Positions 46,753 through 59,666 of a stretch of 64,000 nt of DNA are shown piece after piece; position 1 is the first letter of the stretch; each line of letters starts with the position of its first letter. Made by a program: the position numbers and the translations under genes. The stretch lies in the NCBI GenBank assembly GCA_965199105.1, contig CBDAQO010000002.1:3224001-3288000 (forward strand). The letters run 5' to 3'. The stretch is from LMUY01 sp965199105. Its GTDB lineage: Bacteria; Pseudomonadota; Alphaproteobacteria; Acetobacterales; Acetobacteraceae. The notes under the pieces were generated by a model that had not been told where the DNA came from, ran no database searches, and saw only the letters and a program-made list of their open reading frames with translations.

Positions 46753-48081
46753 ATGGACCATCCGCAGCCGGCACCACCTCCGAGCGCCCCCATGCTGAGC
46801 GCAAATGGCATGACCGCCCGCACCGACCGCGCCATCGCCCAAGTTCTCGCCGGCCGCCGCCGTGGCATCGCCGCCTGGCTGCCGTTCGCCGGGCCGGCCT
46901 TCGTCGCCTCCATCGCCTATGTCGATCCAGGCAACTTCGCCACCAACATCGAGGCCGGCGCGCATTACGGCTACGGCCTGCTCTGGGTGGTGCTGCTGGC
47001 CAACCTGATGGCGATGCTGTTCCAAGCCCTGTCCGCGCGGCTGGGCATCGCCACCGGCCACAACCTGGCCGAGCTCAGCTGCATGCACTTTCCCACCCCC
47101 GTGGTCTACGCCATGTGGGCGGTGAGCGAAGTCGCGGCGATGGCCACCGACCTGGCGGAGTTCCTCGGCGGCGCCATCGGCCTGAGCCTGCTGTTCCACC
47201 TGCCACTGCCCGCCGGCATGCTGGTCACCGCGGTGGTCACCTACCTCATCCTCACCCTGGACCGCCGTGGCTACCGCCCGCTCGAACTTGCCATCACCGC
47301 CATGGTGGCCGTGATCAGCCTCAGCTACGTCGCCGAACTCGCCCTCACCGGCCCAAATTGGCACCAGGCGCTCGCCGGCACGTTGCGTCCGTTGCTGCCC
47401 GACCGCTACGCCATCACGCTCTCGGTCGGCATCGTCGGCGCCACCGTGATGCCGCACGCCATCTACCTGCATTCCGGCCTGACCCAGAGCCGCGGCCGCA
47501 CCGCCACCCCGGCCGGCCTGCGCCGCCTCGGCCGCTTCTCCAACATCGAGGTCGTCGTGGCGCTCACCTTGGCCGGGCTGGTGAACATGGCGATGGTGAT
47601 GATGGCCGCCGCCGCCTTCCACGCCGGCCACCCCGAGGTCGCCGAGATCGAGACCGCCTACCACACCCTCTCGCCACTGTTCGGCGGCGCGGCGGCCGCG
47701 GTGTTCCTGGTGGCGCTGATCGCCTCCGGCCTGTCCTCCTCCGCCGTCGGCACCATGGCGGGCCAGGTGGTGATGCAGGGGTTCGTGGGCTGGCGCATCC
47801 CGGTTTGGCTGCGCCGCTTGGTGACGATGCTGCCCGCCCTGGTGGTGGTGGGCCTCGGCGCCAACGCCACCAGCGCCCTGGTGCTGAGCCAGGTGGTGCT
47901 GAGCCTGGCCCTCCCCGTCCCGCTGCTCGCCATGCTGCTGTTGATCCGCCGCCGCGACATCATGGCTGACATGGCGGTGCGCGGCCCCACCCTGGCCGCC
48001 GCCTGGTTCGCCACCGGCATCATCCTGGCGCTGAACGCCGCCCTGCTATTGAGCACCGCCGGCATCGATTTGCCGTTCTGA
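46753..48081 (+). CDS. mntH: Nramp-type manganese/divalent metal transporter
   Basis: This 442-residue protein imports Mn(II), and possibly Fe(II), with protons. ATG 46753 is used because the operator palindrome lies just before it; a GTG frame from 46711 would read through the operator. Eleven membrane helices are expected. The metal-binding motif of helix 1 is YVDPGNFATNIEAG, and helix 6 contains GATVMPHAIYLHS, both with conserved Asp/Asn and Met. It is divergent from mntR and preceded by a long unconserved N-terminal tail. Confidence 0.94.
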   Translation: MDHPQPAPPPSAPMLSANGMTARTDRAIAQVLAGRRRGIAAWLPFAGPAFVASIAYVDPGNFATNIEAGAHYGYGLLWVVLLANLMAMLFQALSARLGIATGHNLAELSCMHFPTPVVYAMWAVSEVAAMATDLAEFLGGAIGLSLLFHLPLPAGMLVTAVVTYLILTLDRRGYRPLELAITAMVAVISLSYVAELALTGPNWHQALAGTLRPLLPDRYAITLSVGIVGATVMPHAIYLHSGLTQSRGRTATPAGLRRLGRFSNIEVVVALTLAGLVNMAMVMMAAAAFHAGHPEVAEIETAYHTLSPLFGGAAAAVFLVALIASGLSSSAVGTMAGQVVMQGFVGWRIPVWLRRLVTMLPALVVVGLGANATSALVLSQVVLSLALPVPLLAMLLLIRRRDIMADMAVRGPTLAAAWFATGIILALNAALLLSTAGIDLPF

Positions 48082-48670
48082 CGGCGGCCGGCCGAGCTAT
48101 CCTTGGCGCGGGAGTTCGATATAGACACTGCGGCTAAGGACAGTGCAACTAATAAGACAAGCGGAAGCTTTTCTCAAACAAGTAATCCATCAGTAACTTT
48201 GTCGACAGCCTGCGCAAGACTACGGGGGGAACCCGATCGCTGGCTGAGGCACCGGGTCAGGAGTTTACTGCCGACGAGTCGCCTCAATTCGTCTCGTATC
48301 TTCAACTGTTACTGCTAAATGGCTGGGCGGCGTGTTAGTCGGGCAGACTAATGAACGGCGAGTTGCTGTTTCTCACGATTCATGGCTGTCGATCGGCCAA
48401 TCGGATGAGCTTTCGTCTCAGACTACGCTTGTTACGATTTCGGGCTGCCGTCTCGAATGGACAAAATGGCAAAATCTCTTCTTGCCACCTAGAGCAGCAT
48501 TCCGAGCAATCGCAGTCGCTTCGCGATCCCAAGGCTCGGATAAAGCTGCTCTTTTCTCAGTCAAGCGGAGCATGATCGAAGAGATCATGCTCTAGGACAT
48601 GCCGCAATGGCTACGGCAGTGGCCCAAGAGTAGCGAACGGCGTCCTGCACTCCTGCAACGACAAGCGTGC
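48082..48670. other. AT-richer intergenic region, probable degraded sequence and palindromic repeat
   Basis: These 589 bp are clearly poorer in G and C than the surroundings. A short open segment at 48186-48335 would read SISNFVDSLRKTTGGTRSL and on, but starts after TAA with no start codon, and may be a remnant of a lost gene. Other frames are short with unconvincing composition. The right part contains the TAGAGC-type repeat. I see no convincing gene. Confidence 0.5.
48488..48594. repeat. TAGAGC-type paired palindromic repeat
   Basis: Module one is a long stem with outer arms AGAGCAGC (48491-48498) and GCTGCTCT (48545-48552). Module two is GAGCATGATC (48568-48577) and GATCATGCTC (48583-48592) around GAAGA. 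The TAGAGC and CTCTAG ends match the repeats at 13063 and 35054. Confidence 0.65.
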
Positions 48671-49231
48671 CTACTCCGCCCGCAAATGCGCCGGGATCGT
48701 CATCCCCAGGCAGTTCGGCACGTCCCACACCTCGCGCACCGAACGCACCGGGCGGAAGCCCAGCCGCAAATACGTCGGTAACGCCCGCTGGTGGTCCGCC
48801 GTGCAGGTGTTCACCGTCACACCCCGCAGGCTGGTGCCAAACGCCTCGTCCACCGCCGCGCGCAGGAACGCGGTGCCCAGACCCTGGCCCACCGCATGCG
48901 GCATCAGGCCGAAATAACTCAGGTTGACGTCGGGGCGGGCGCGGCCGTCCAGCTCGAAGAACCCAGCCGGGCCACCCTGCCACGTCAGCACGTGCAGGCT
49001 GACCGCCGGGTCGGCCAGGATCGGCGCCAGCGCGCTGTCCGGCATGGCCCGGCGCAGCCACCACAAATGCGGCTCCCCGACCGCATTGTACAGCGTGCGA
49101 TACAGCGCCACCGTCGGCGCCACCACCCGCTCCAGCAGGGCGCCAGGCGGGAAGGCAGGCGCGGGCCATGTCGGCGGACTGTCCATCCGCAGAAACGTCA
49201 CCGTCACCAGCACGCGCGTCGTCGGCTGCAC
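48671..49231 (-). CDS. GNAT family N-acetyltransferase
   Basis: This 186-residue protein begins with GTG at 49231. The acetyl-CoA binding region is about residues 108-125 (FGLMPHAVGQGLGTAFLRAA), and the C-terminal NTCTADHQRALPTYLRLGFRPV is typical of the fold. An N-terminal part of about 75 residues precedes the domain. The substrate is unknown. It lies downstream of rpoD on the same strand with 33 bp between and could be read from that transcript. Confidence 0.8.
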   Translation of the reverse strand: MQPTTRVLVTVTFLRMDSPPTWPAPAFPPGALLERVVAPTVALYRTLYNAVGEPHLWWLRRAMPDSALAPILADPAVSLHVLTWQGGPAGFFELDGRARPDVNLSYFGLMPHAVGQGLGTAFLRAAVDEAFGTSLRGVTVNTCTADHQRALPTYLRLGFRPVRSVREVWDVPNCLGMTIPAHLRAE

Positions 49232-49264
49232 CGTCGCCCCCGCAGCCGCTAGCGGTAACAGCGG

Positions 49265-51205
<1,941 letters not shown>

Positions 51206-51249
51206 ACTCCGGCTAAATAATGCGGCCGAACCGGCGGGTGCCCGCAGGG

Positions 51250-53037
51250 TTAGGCCTCGTCTACATCGGCTTGGGCGTCGCGCGCCAGGGCGTCACGCGC
51301 GGCGCACAAGGCCACCAAACGGTCTTGCCCGGCCATATCGGGCGAGCGGGCGAAGGCGGCAGCGGCGGCGGCCACCTCTTCCTCAAGGCGCTGGCGGTTC
51401 AGCAGGCCGAAATAATGCCACCATCCCGCCTCCGCCTCGGCCGGCATGGCGCCCGCCCCAGCGCAGGCCGGCAAGGGCACCGGGCGCGCCGAAACCAGGT
51501 CAGCCGCCGCTGTGCCCAATCCTGATCGCGTGAGGTGGTTCGTGAGGTCGGCCGAGTCAAGCGTTGCCGCCGCATCAAACCACTGCAGCATCGCATCGCG
51601 CACCGCCGCGTGGCCCGCATGCAGCGCCACGCTCGACAGCGCCTCCGCCACGTCCGCGATCTGGCCGGGGTGGCGCAGCAGGATGGCGAGCAACACGCGG
51701 TGGCGCTCGGCGGTCGGGTCGGGCGGTGCCATGCGGTGCACCGCCGGCCCAGGGCGGGCGGGCGGGCGGGCGAGCGGGCCGCGCCGCCTGCTGGCGAAGA
51801 ACTGCTCGCGCAAGGCGTTACGGTACTCGGCCGCCAGCGTCTTGTCGGCAATGCGCGCCGCCGCCGCGTCCAGCCGCGCCCGCAACGCGGCACGGGCTTC
51901 CGGCGTGGTCCCGTCCGATCCCTGCCGCAGCAGGTCGAACAGCGCGGCGGAAAGCGGGCGCTTGGCCGCAAGCACCGCCGCGAACGCCGCCGCGCCTTGG
52001 CGCCGCACCAGCGTATCCGGGTCTTCCCCGCCAGGCAGCGCCGCCAGGCACAGCGTGCGGTCCGGCGCCAGCAGCGGCAGCGCCAGCTCGGCGGTGCGGG
52101 CGGCGGCGCGGGCGCCGGCGGCGTCCCCGTCGAAGCACAGGGTCGGCGCGTCGGACAAGCGCCACAGCTCCTCCAGGTGGGCGGCGGTCAGCGCGGTGCC
52201 GAGCGGCGCCACTGCACCGGTAAACCCGGCCTGGTGCAGCGCGATCACGTCCATATAGCCCTCGACCACGATCACCCCGAGCGGCTTGCGCGCACCCTCC
52301 CGCGCCAGGTCCAGCCCGTAGAGCGTGCGCGACTTGGCAAACAGCGCGGTCTCGGGGCCGTTGATGTATTTCGGCTTGGCATCCCCCAGGCCGCGCCCAC
52401 CGAAGCTCACCACCCGGCCGCGACGGTCCCGGATCGGGAACATGACCCGATTGTAAAAAAGTTCCCGCACCGCCCCGTCGTCGCGCGACTGCAGCAAGCC
52501 CGCTTCCGCCAAGTGCGCCGGCGCCGACCCGGCGCGCCCGAGCTCGCCCACCAGGTCCCCCCGGCCCTCGCCCGACCAGCCCAGCCCGAAGCGCCGGATG
52601 GTCTCGTCGCTCAGGCCACGCTGGCGCAGGTAGGCCAGCGCCTCCCGCCCTTCCGCCGCATGCAGCCGGCGCACGAAGCTTTCGCCCGCCCGCTCCAACA
52701 CCTCGGACAAGCCGAGCCACTGCCGCTCGGCTTCGGCCGCCTGCGGCGAAGGCTTGGGCACCTCGAGCCCGGCCTCGCCCGCCAGCCGCTCCACCGCCTC
52801 CATGAAGGCGGCGCCCTCGCTTTGCATCACGAAGCCGATCGCGTCGCCATGTGCGCCGCAGCCGAAGCAGTGGAACCCGTCGTCATACACGTAGAACGAC
52901 GCGGTCTTCTCGCCGTGGAACGGGCAGCAGCCCTTCCAGGACTTGCCGGACCGCGCCAGCTTCACGCGGCGGCCCACCAACGCTGCCATCGGCGTGCGGG
53001 CGCGCAATTCGTCCAGGAAGCTGGCGGGAAGCGCCAT
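51250..53037 (-). CDS. dnaG: DNA primase
   Basis: This 595-residue enzyme lays RNA primers at replication forks. The N-terminal zinc-binding domain shows CCPFHGEKTASF and HCFGCGAHGDAIGF. The RNA polymerase/TOPRIM core follows with GRVVSFGGRG, VVEGYMDVIALHQAGF and CFDGDAAG. The C-terminal DnaB-binding region is less conserved, as usual. ATG 53037 overlaps the yqeY stop as TGATG. With rpoD behind it this is the classical macromolecular-synthesis order. Confidence 0.97.
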   Translation of the reverse strand: MALPASFLDELRARTPMAALVGRRVKLARSGKSWKGCCPFHGEKTASFYVYDDGFHCFGCGAHGDAIGFVMQSEGAAFMEAVERLAGEAGLEVPKPSPQAAEAERQWLGLSEVLERAGESFVRRLHAAEGREALAYLRQRGLSDETIRRFGLGWSGEGRGDLVGELGRAGSAPAHLAEAGLLQSRDDGAVRELFYNRVMFPIRDRRGRVVSFGGRGLGDAKPKYINGPETALFAKSRTLYGLDLAREGARKPLGVIVVEGYMDVIALHQAGFTGAVAPLGTALTAAHLEELWRLSDAPTLCFDGDAAGARAAARTAELALPLLAPDRTLCLAALPGGEDPDTLVRRQGAAAFAAVLAAKRPLSAALFDLLRQGSDGTTPEARAALRARLDAAAARIADKTLAAEYRNALREQFFASRRRGPLARPPARPGPAVHRMAPPDPTAERHRVLLAILLRHPGQIADVAEALSSVALHAGHAAVRDAMLQWFDAAATLDSADLTNHLTRSGLGTAAADLVSARPVPLPACAGAGAMPAEAEAGWWHYFGLLNRQRLEEEVAAAAAAFARSPDMAGQDRLVALCAARDALARDAQADVDEA

Positions 53038-53489
53038 CAGCCGGCCAGGCGCGCCTTCACCAGCGGCGTCGCGCGGCCGAGGTCGAGGCTGGCGGCGTGC
53101 TTGGCTTTCAGCGCCGCCATCACCCGGCCCATGTCCTTCGGCCCGGCGGCGCCGCTCTCCCGCACCGCCTCGTCCACGGCGGCGGCGATCGCGGCGTCGT
53201 CCATTTGCTGCGGCAGGAAGCCCTCGATCACCGCGATCTCGGCCTGCTCCTTGGCCACCAGGTCCTCCCGCTGCCCCTGCTGGTAGAGCGCCACCGACTC
53301 GCGACGGGACTTCACCATACCGCGCAGCGCCGCGAGGACAGCGTCGTCCGACACCGCCGGGCCCGGCCGTGCCGCGATGTCCACGTCCTTCACTCGCGCC
53401 AGGATCATGCGCAGCGTGGAGGTGCGCGCACTGTCGCCGGCGCGCATGGAGGTCTTGAGGGCGTCGGTGAACTCGGTGCGAAGGGTCAT
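53037..53489 (-). CDS. yqeY: GatB/YqeY domain protein
   Basis: This 150-residue protein has the GatB/YqeY tail domain found in amidotransferase subunit B. ATG 53489 gives MTLRTEFTDALKTSMRAGD, the standard start; an upstream start at 53513 is less likely. Conserved parts include RTSTLRMILARVKDVDIAARPG and AIIEGFLPQQM-like IAVIEGFLPQQMDD, then MGRVMAALKAKHAASLDLG. The role is not settled, perhaps tRNA-related. It is coupled to dnaG and starts 8 bp after vapC. Confidence 0.94.
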   Translation of the reverse strand: MTLRTEFTDALKTSMRAGDSARTSTLRMILARVKDVDIAARPGPAVSDDAVLAALRGMVKSRRESVALYQQGQREDLVAKEQAEIAVIEGFLPQQMDDAAIAAAVDEAVRESGAAGPKDMGRVMAALKAKHAASLDLGRATPLVKARLAG

Positions 53490-53497
53490 GGTGTCTC

Positions 53498-53917
53498 TCA
53501 GCAAGCGATGCACTGCACATGCCCGGCCTCGGCATAGCGCAGCATGACGCGGTCCCGCGTGACCAGGGGGATTTTCATCTGCCGGGCGGTGGCGAGCAGG
53601 AAGCGGTCGGCGGGATCACGGTGGTCCAACTCGGGCAAGTAAATGGATTCCAGCGCGATCACCGCCGTGAACGGAGCCGGCTGCACACCGCCCCGGGACA
53701 TGAAGCGCACGATCCAATCCTTTGCCGCCTGGTATGTCTTGGCATGCTCAAACCGGCCCGCGACACAAAGCCGGCCAATCTCCCAACCAGTGACAGGCGA
53801 CACAAAGATTGAGCCCTCCACCGCCGCCTCGACGACCAAATCCTGAGCTCGTCGGCTAAATCGCAAGCCCTCTGCAAGCCAAATTGCAGCGCAAGTATCG
53901 AGCAAAACGGCCGTCAC
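53498..53917 (-). CDS. vapC: VapC-type PIN-domain toxin
   Basis: This 139-residue PIN-domain protein is probably a ribonuclease toxin of a type II system. The acidic active-site residues are Asp in LLDTCAAIWLAEG, Glu in TGWEIGRLC, Asp in HRDPADRFLLATA and Asp in PLVTRDRVML. GTG 53917 is chosen because it overlaps the vapB stop as GTGA; an upstream in-frame start at 53950 would extend into vapB. The pair sits directly before yqeY-dnaG-rpoD. Confidence 0.88.
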   Translation of the reverse strand: MTAVLLDTCAAIWLAEGLRFSRRAQDLVVEAAVEGSIFVSPVTGWEIGRLCVAGRFEHAKTYQAAKDWIVRFMSRGGVQPAPFTAVIALESIYLPELDHRDPADRFLLATARQMKIPLVTRDRVMLRYAEAGHVQCIAC

Positions 53918-54204
53918 TCGTTGAACAGCACACCACGCTCGGCATCCCACTCCTCGGGGTCACAGACGGGTGCGGTCAGATCCAAGTCATCAGGAATGCC
54001 AAGCGTGCCCTTCATGCAGCCGAACAGTGCCCGAGCTTCCGCCAACGTCACCTTCGGCCGGTGCAACACAGCCACCACCGTCCCACGCTTGGTGATTGCT
54101 AGCTCCTCGATCTCGCCCGAGTTTACCCGATCCAGAACATCCAAACAGGTTGCCTTGAATTCAGTCGCCGTCATCGACTGCATGATGCCCATCCTACCGG
54201 TCAT
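53914..54204 (-). CDS. vapB: Phd/VapB-type antitoxin
   Basis: The 96-residue frame contains a Phd/YefM-like DNA-binding N-terminus (MTATEFKATCLDVLDRVNSGE, then ELAITKRGTVVAVLHRP). Its C-terminal half would wrap the toxin. Starts at 54192, 54183 or 54174 are possible; the conserved domain begins just after Met11 (54174). It overlaps vapC by 4 nt and is probably autorepressed with it. It is divergent from the HTH-carA gene. Confidence 0.83.
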   Translation of the reverse strand: MTGRMGIMQSMTATEFKATCLDVLDRVNSGEIEELAITKRGTVVAVLHRPKVTLAEARALFGCMKGTLGIPDDLDLTAPVCDPEEWDAERGVLFNE

Positions 54205-54235
54205 CTAATATGACCATGTTGCCGACGTGATTGCA

Positions 54236-54254
54236 ATGGGAAGTTTTTTCCCAT
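54236..54254. promoter_or_regulatory. Palindrome upstream of HTH-carA
   Basis: ATGGGAA (54236-54242) and TTCCCAT (54248-54254) form a perfect inverted repeat around GTTTT. It lies between the divergent vapB and carA genes, 12 bp before the HTH ATG. It is a candidate operator for the HTH domain or the antitoxin. Confidence 0.55.
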
Positions 54255-54265
54255 ATAGCCGTGCC

Positions 54266-55636
54266 ATGCTCCAGGTCGATCAGATCCTCAGCCAACTCGG
54301 TGGACCGGACGCCGCCGCGCGCCTCACCGGGGTCGGCACCGAAGCCATCCGCAAGTGGCGCCAGGCCCGCGCCATTCCGTCCAAGCACTGGGCCGCCATC
54401 GTCGCCGCCACCGGACTGTCCTTCACCGACCTGCAACCCGTCCCGGGAGGAGCCGCCATGCCCGACGCCACCGCGCCGTCCAACACGCCGCCCGCTGGTG
54501 CCACCGCCGCCCTCGTGCTGGCGGACGGGTCGGTGCACTGGGGCAGCGGCTTTGGCGCCCACAGCGAGGGCCGGGTCGGCGAGCTCTGCTTCAACACCGG
54601 CATGACTGGCTACCAGGAAACCCTGACCGACCCGTCCTACGCCGGGCAGATCATCACTTTCACCTTCCCCCACATTGGCAACACGGGCACCAACTCGGCC
54701 GACATGGAGGCGATCAACCCGGCAGCGCTCGGCCTGGTGGTCAAGCAGGACGTGACCGAGCCGGCCAACTGGCGCAGCGCCCAGCCGCTCGACGCCTGGC
54801 TGCGCAGCCATGCTTTGCCGGGCCTGGCCGGCGTCGACACCCGCGCCCTCACCCTGCGCATTCGCGACGGCGGCCCGCCCTCCGCCGTGCTGGCGTACCC
54901 GGCCGATGGCGTGTTCGACCTCGCCGCCTTGCGCGCGCAAGCCCAGAATTGGCCCGGGCTGGAAGGCATGGACCTCGCCAAGCAAGTCTCCTGCAGCCAG
55001 GCCTACGAGTGGGACGAAGGCACCTGGCACTATCCGCAGGGATTCGGCCGCCAGGCCACCCCGCGCCACCACGTGGTGGCCGTGGATTACGGCGCCAAGC
55101 GCAATATCCTGCGCTCCCTGGCCGAAGCTGGCTGCCGCGTGACCGTGGTGCCCGCGGAGAGCACCGCCGAGGACATCCTGCGCCACCGCCCCGATGGCGT
55201 GTTCCTCTCCAACGGCCCCGGCGACCCGGCAGCCACTGGGTCCTACGCCGTCCCCGCCATCCAGGGCGTGCTGGACGCCAACGTGCCCGTGTTCGGCATC
55301 TGCCTCGGCCACCAACTGCTCGCGCTGGCGCTCGGCGGCCGCACCTACAAGCTCGACCGCGGCCATCGCGGCGCCAACCAGCCGGTGAAGGACCTCGCCA
55401 CCGGCCGGGTGGAGATCACCAGCCAGAACCACGGCTTCGCGGTGGCCGACAGCAGCCTGCCGGAGGGCGTAGTGGTCACCCACACCTCCCTGTTCGACGG
55501 CAGCAACGAGGGCATCGCCTGCGAGGGGCGGCGGGCGTTCAGCGTGCAGTATCACCCGGAGGCGAGCCCGGGGCCGTCGGACAGCGCGCATCTGTTCCGG
55601 CGGTTCACCGCGATGCTCGACGGCGCATCAAAATGA
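54266..55636 (+). CDS. carA: Carbamoyl-phosphate synthase small subunit with N-terminal HTH domain
   Basis: From ATG 54266 one uninterrupted frame gives 456 residues. Residues 1-64 resemble a small helix-turn-helix (VDQILSQLGGPDAAARLTGV, then EAIRKWRQARAIPSKHWAAI). After Met65 (54458) the normal CarA begins: ALVLADGSVHWGSGFG, NTGMTGYQE, then a class I glutamine amidotransferase with nucleophile Cys346 (FGICLGHQL) and the YHPEASPGP histidine. The glutaminase feeds ammonia to CarB for pyrimidine and arginine synthesis. A strong Shine-Dalgarno before 54458 means CarA may be made alone, or as a fusion, or both. Confidence 0.9.
   Translation: MLQVDQILSQLGGPDAAARLTGVGTEAIRKWRQARAIPSKHWAAIVAATGLSFTDLQPVPGGAAMPDATAPSNTPPAGATAALVLADGSVHWGSGFGAHSEGRVGELCFNTGMTGYQETLTDPSYAGQIITFTFPHIGNTGTNSADMEAINPAALGLVVKQDVTEPANWRSAQPLDAWLRSHALPGLAGVDTRALTLRIRDGGPPSAVLAYPADGVFDLAALRAQAQNWPGLEGMDLAKQVSCSQAYEWDEGTWHYPQGFGRQATPRHHVVAVDYGAKRNILRSLAEAGCRVTVVPAESTAEDILRHRPDGVFLSNGPGDPAATGSYAVPAIQGVLDANVPVFGICLGHQLLALALGGRTYKLDRGHRGANQPVKDLATGRVEITSQNHGFAVADSSLPEGVVVTHTSLFDGSNEGIACEGRRAFSVQYHPEASPGPSDSAHLFRRFTAMLDGASK
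54445..54460 (+). promoter_or_regulatory. Internal ribosome binding site and start of canonical CarA
   Basis: GGGAGGAG (54445-54452) stands 5 nt before ATG 54458, inside the HTH-CarA frame. Translation from here gives a 392-residue CarA of normal length. Confidence 0.7.
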
Positions 55637-55908
55637 TCGATCCGCGGAGCGTTCGAGAGGTCGCGCGCTCCATCCGTATCTCTTATCCAGTTCCATTCCT
55701 CTTCGCGTGCTCCCTCATTTTTGCTGCTTTCAGCCTGTGGCTTAGCCATGACTCGGCAGGTTGGCTGCAGATCCTACTGGCAGTCACGGGTGCTGTGCCG
55801 GTGTTTGTTGCGATAGGCCTTGGTGCGTATGCGGTTTTGCGGCAGCCTCATCTGTTGCGATCCGAGCAGTATTTGTTGAACGATCGAGCATTCGAGTTTT
55901 TAGAATGA
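55633..55908 (+). CDS. Small membrane protein, 91 aa, between carA and carB
   Basis: ATG 55633 overlaps the carA stop as ATGA. The 91-residue product has a basic N-terminus (MIDPRSVREVARSIRIS), two hydrophobic helices (FLFACSLIFAAFSLWL and a second around residues 48-68) and a C-terminal tail (LLRSEQYLLNDRAFEFLE). Codon use is clearly less GC-rich than in carA. No family is recognised. It is coupled to the next short ORF by ATGA. Confidence 0.7.
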   Translation: MIDPRSVREVARSIRISYPVPFLFACSLIFAAFSLWLSHDSAGWLQILLAVTGAVPVFVAIGLGAYAVLRQPHLLRSEQYLLNDRAFEFLE

Positions 55909-56003
55909 CGAAGTTTCTGCTGCCAGCAAAGCTGGGGTCTATTTTGCGGTCGCTGACCACACCGCAAGCTCCTAGAGTTCAAGCGAGAGAAGATGATGAG
56001 TAA
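55905..56003 (+). CDS. Short peptide ORF, 32 aa
   Basis: This short frame overlaps the preceding ORF as ATGA and the next by 11 nt. It begins MTKFLLPAKLGSILRSLTTP and ends with an acidic tail. It may be a coupling ORF or a real peptide; nothing else supports it. Confidence 0.35.
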   Translation: MTKFLLPAKLGSILRSLTTPQAPRVQAREDDE

Positions 56004-56313
56004 CCAGATCTTCATGATCGCCTTAAACGACAGTGATCACCTCCCAGCGCGCCGGGTTCATGCCTACGTCTCGAGTGACGATGTGATCCGGCACTGGTGG
56101 AACCACATACCGGGCCTCTTCCTCGTCGAAACCGCGATCAGTGCACGCGACCTCGGCAACAGGCTTCGTGCCTGGCTCGCCAACGAAACGACGGAATTTG
56201 TCGTGATGAAGGCGGATCCAGACGACAGTTCGGGCTTCCTCGACGATGACGCCGCCGCGTGGATTGAACGCCGCCAGGCTTCGCTCCAGCAGCAATCGCT
56301 GACGACGCCCTAG
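55993..56313 (+). CDS. Hypothetical protein, 106 aa, possible SinR/Cas2-like fold
   Basis: Two ATGs (55993 and 55996) start this 106-residue soluble protein. The pattern IFMIALN, VIRHWWNHIPGLFLVET, SARDLGNRLRAWL, EFVVMKAD and SGFLDDDAAAWIE has the beta-alpha-beta spacing of small ferredoxin-like proteins of the SinR/Cas2-like group, in which a strand carrying W(I/L)V(K/E)T is followed by a helix and an FVV strand. This likeness is by eye only. It lies directly before carB, and its base composition resembles the two preceding small ORFs. Confidence 0.6.
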   Translation: MMSNQIFMIALNDSDHLPARRVHAYVSSDDVIRHWWNHIPGLFLVETAISARDLGNRLRAWLANETTEFVVMKADPDDSSGFLDDDAAAWIERRQASLQQQSLTTP

Positions 56314-56315
56314 AC

Positions 56316-59582
<3,267 letters not shown>

Positions 59583-59666
59583 CGCCGCGGCCGGCCATTG
59601 CCATCCGCGGTCAACATGCGTCCGCCGCCTGCCCGCCTCCACGCTTACGCTCAGGAATCGCGTATC

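Noticed and set aside
48332..48595. 87-codon plus-strand frame in the mntH downstream gap
   Set aside because: It has no ribosome site, runs through a palindromic repeat and shows no protein-like pattern.
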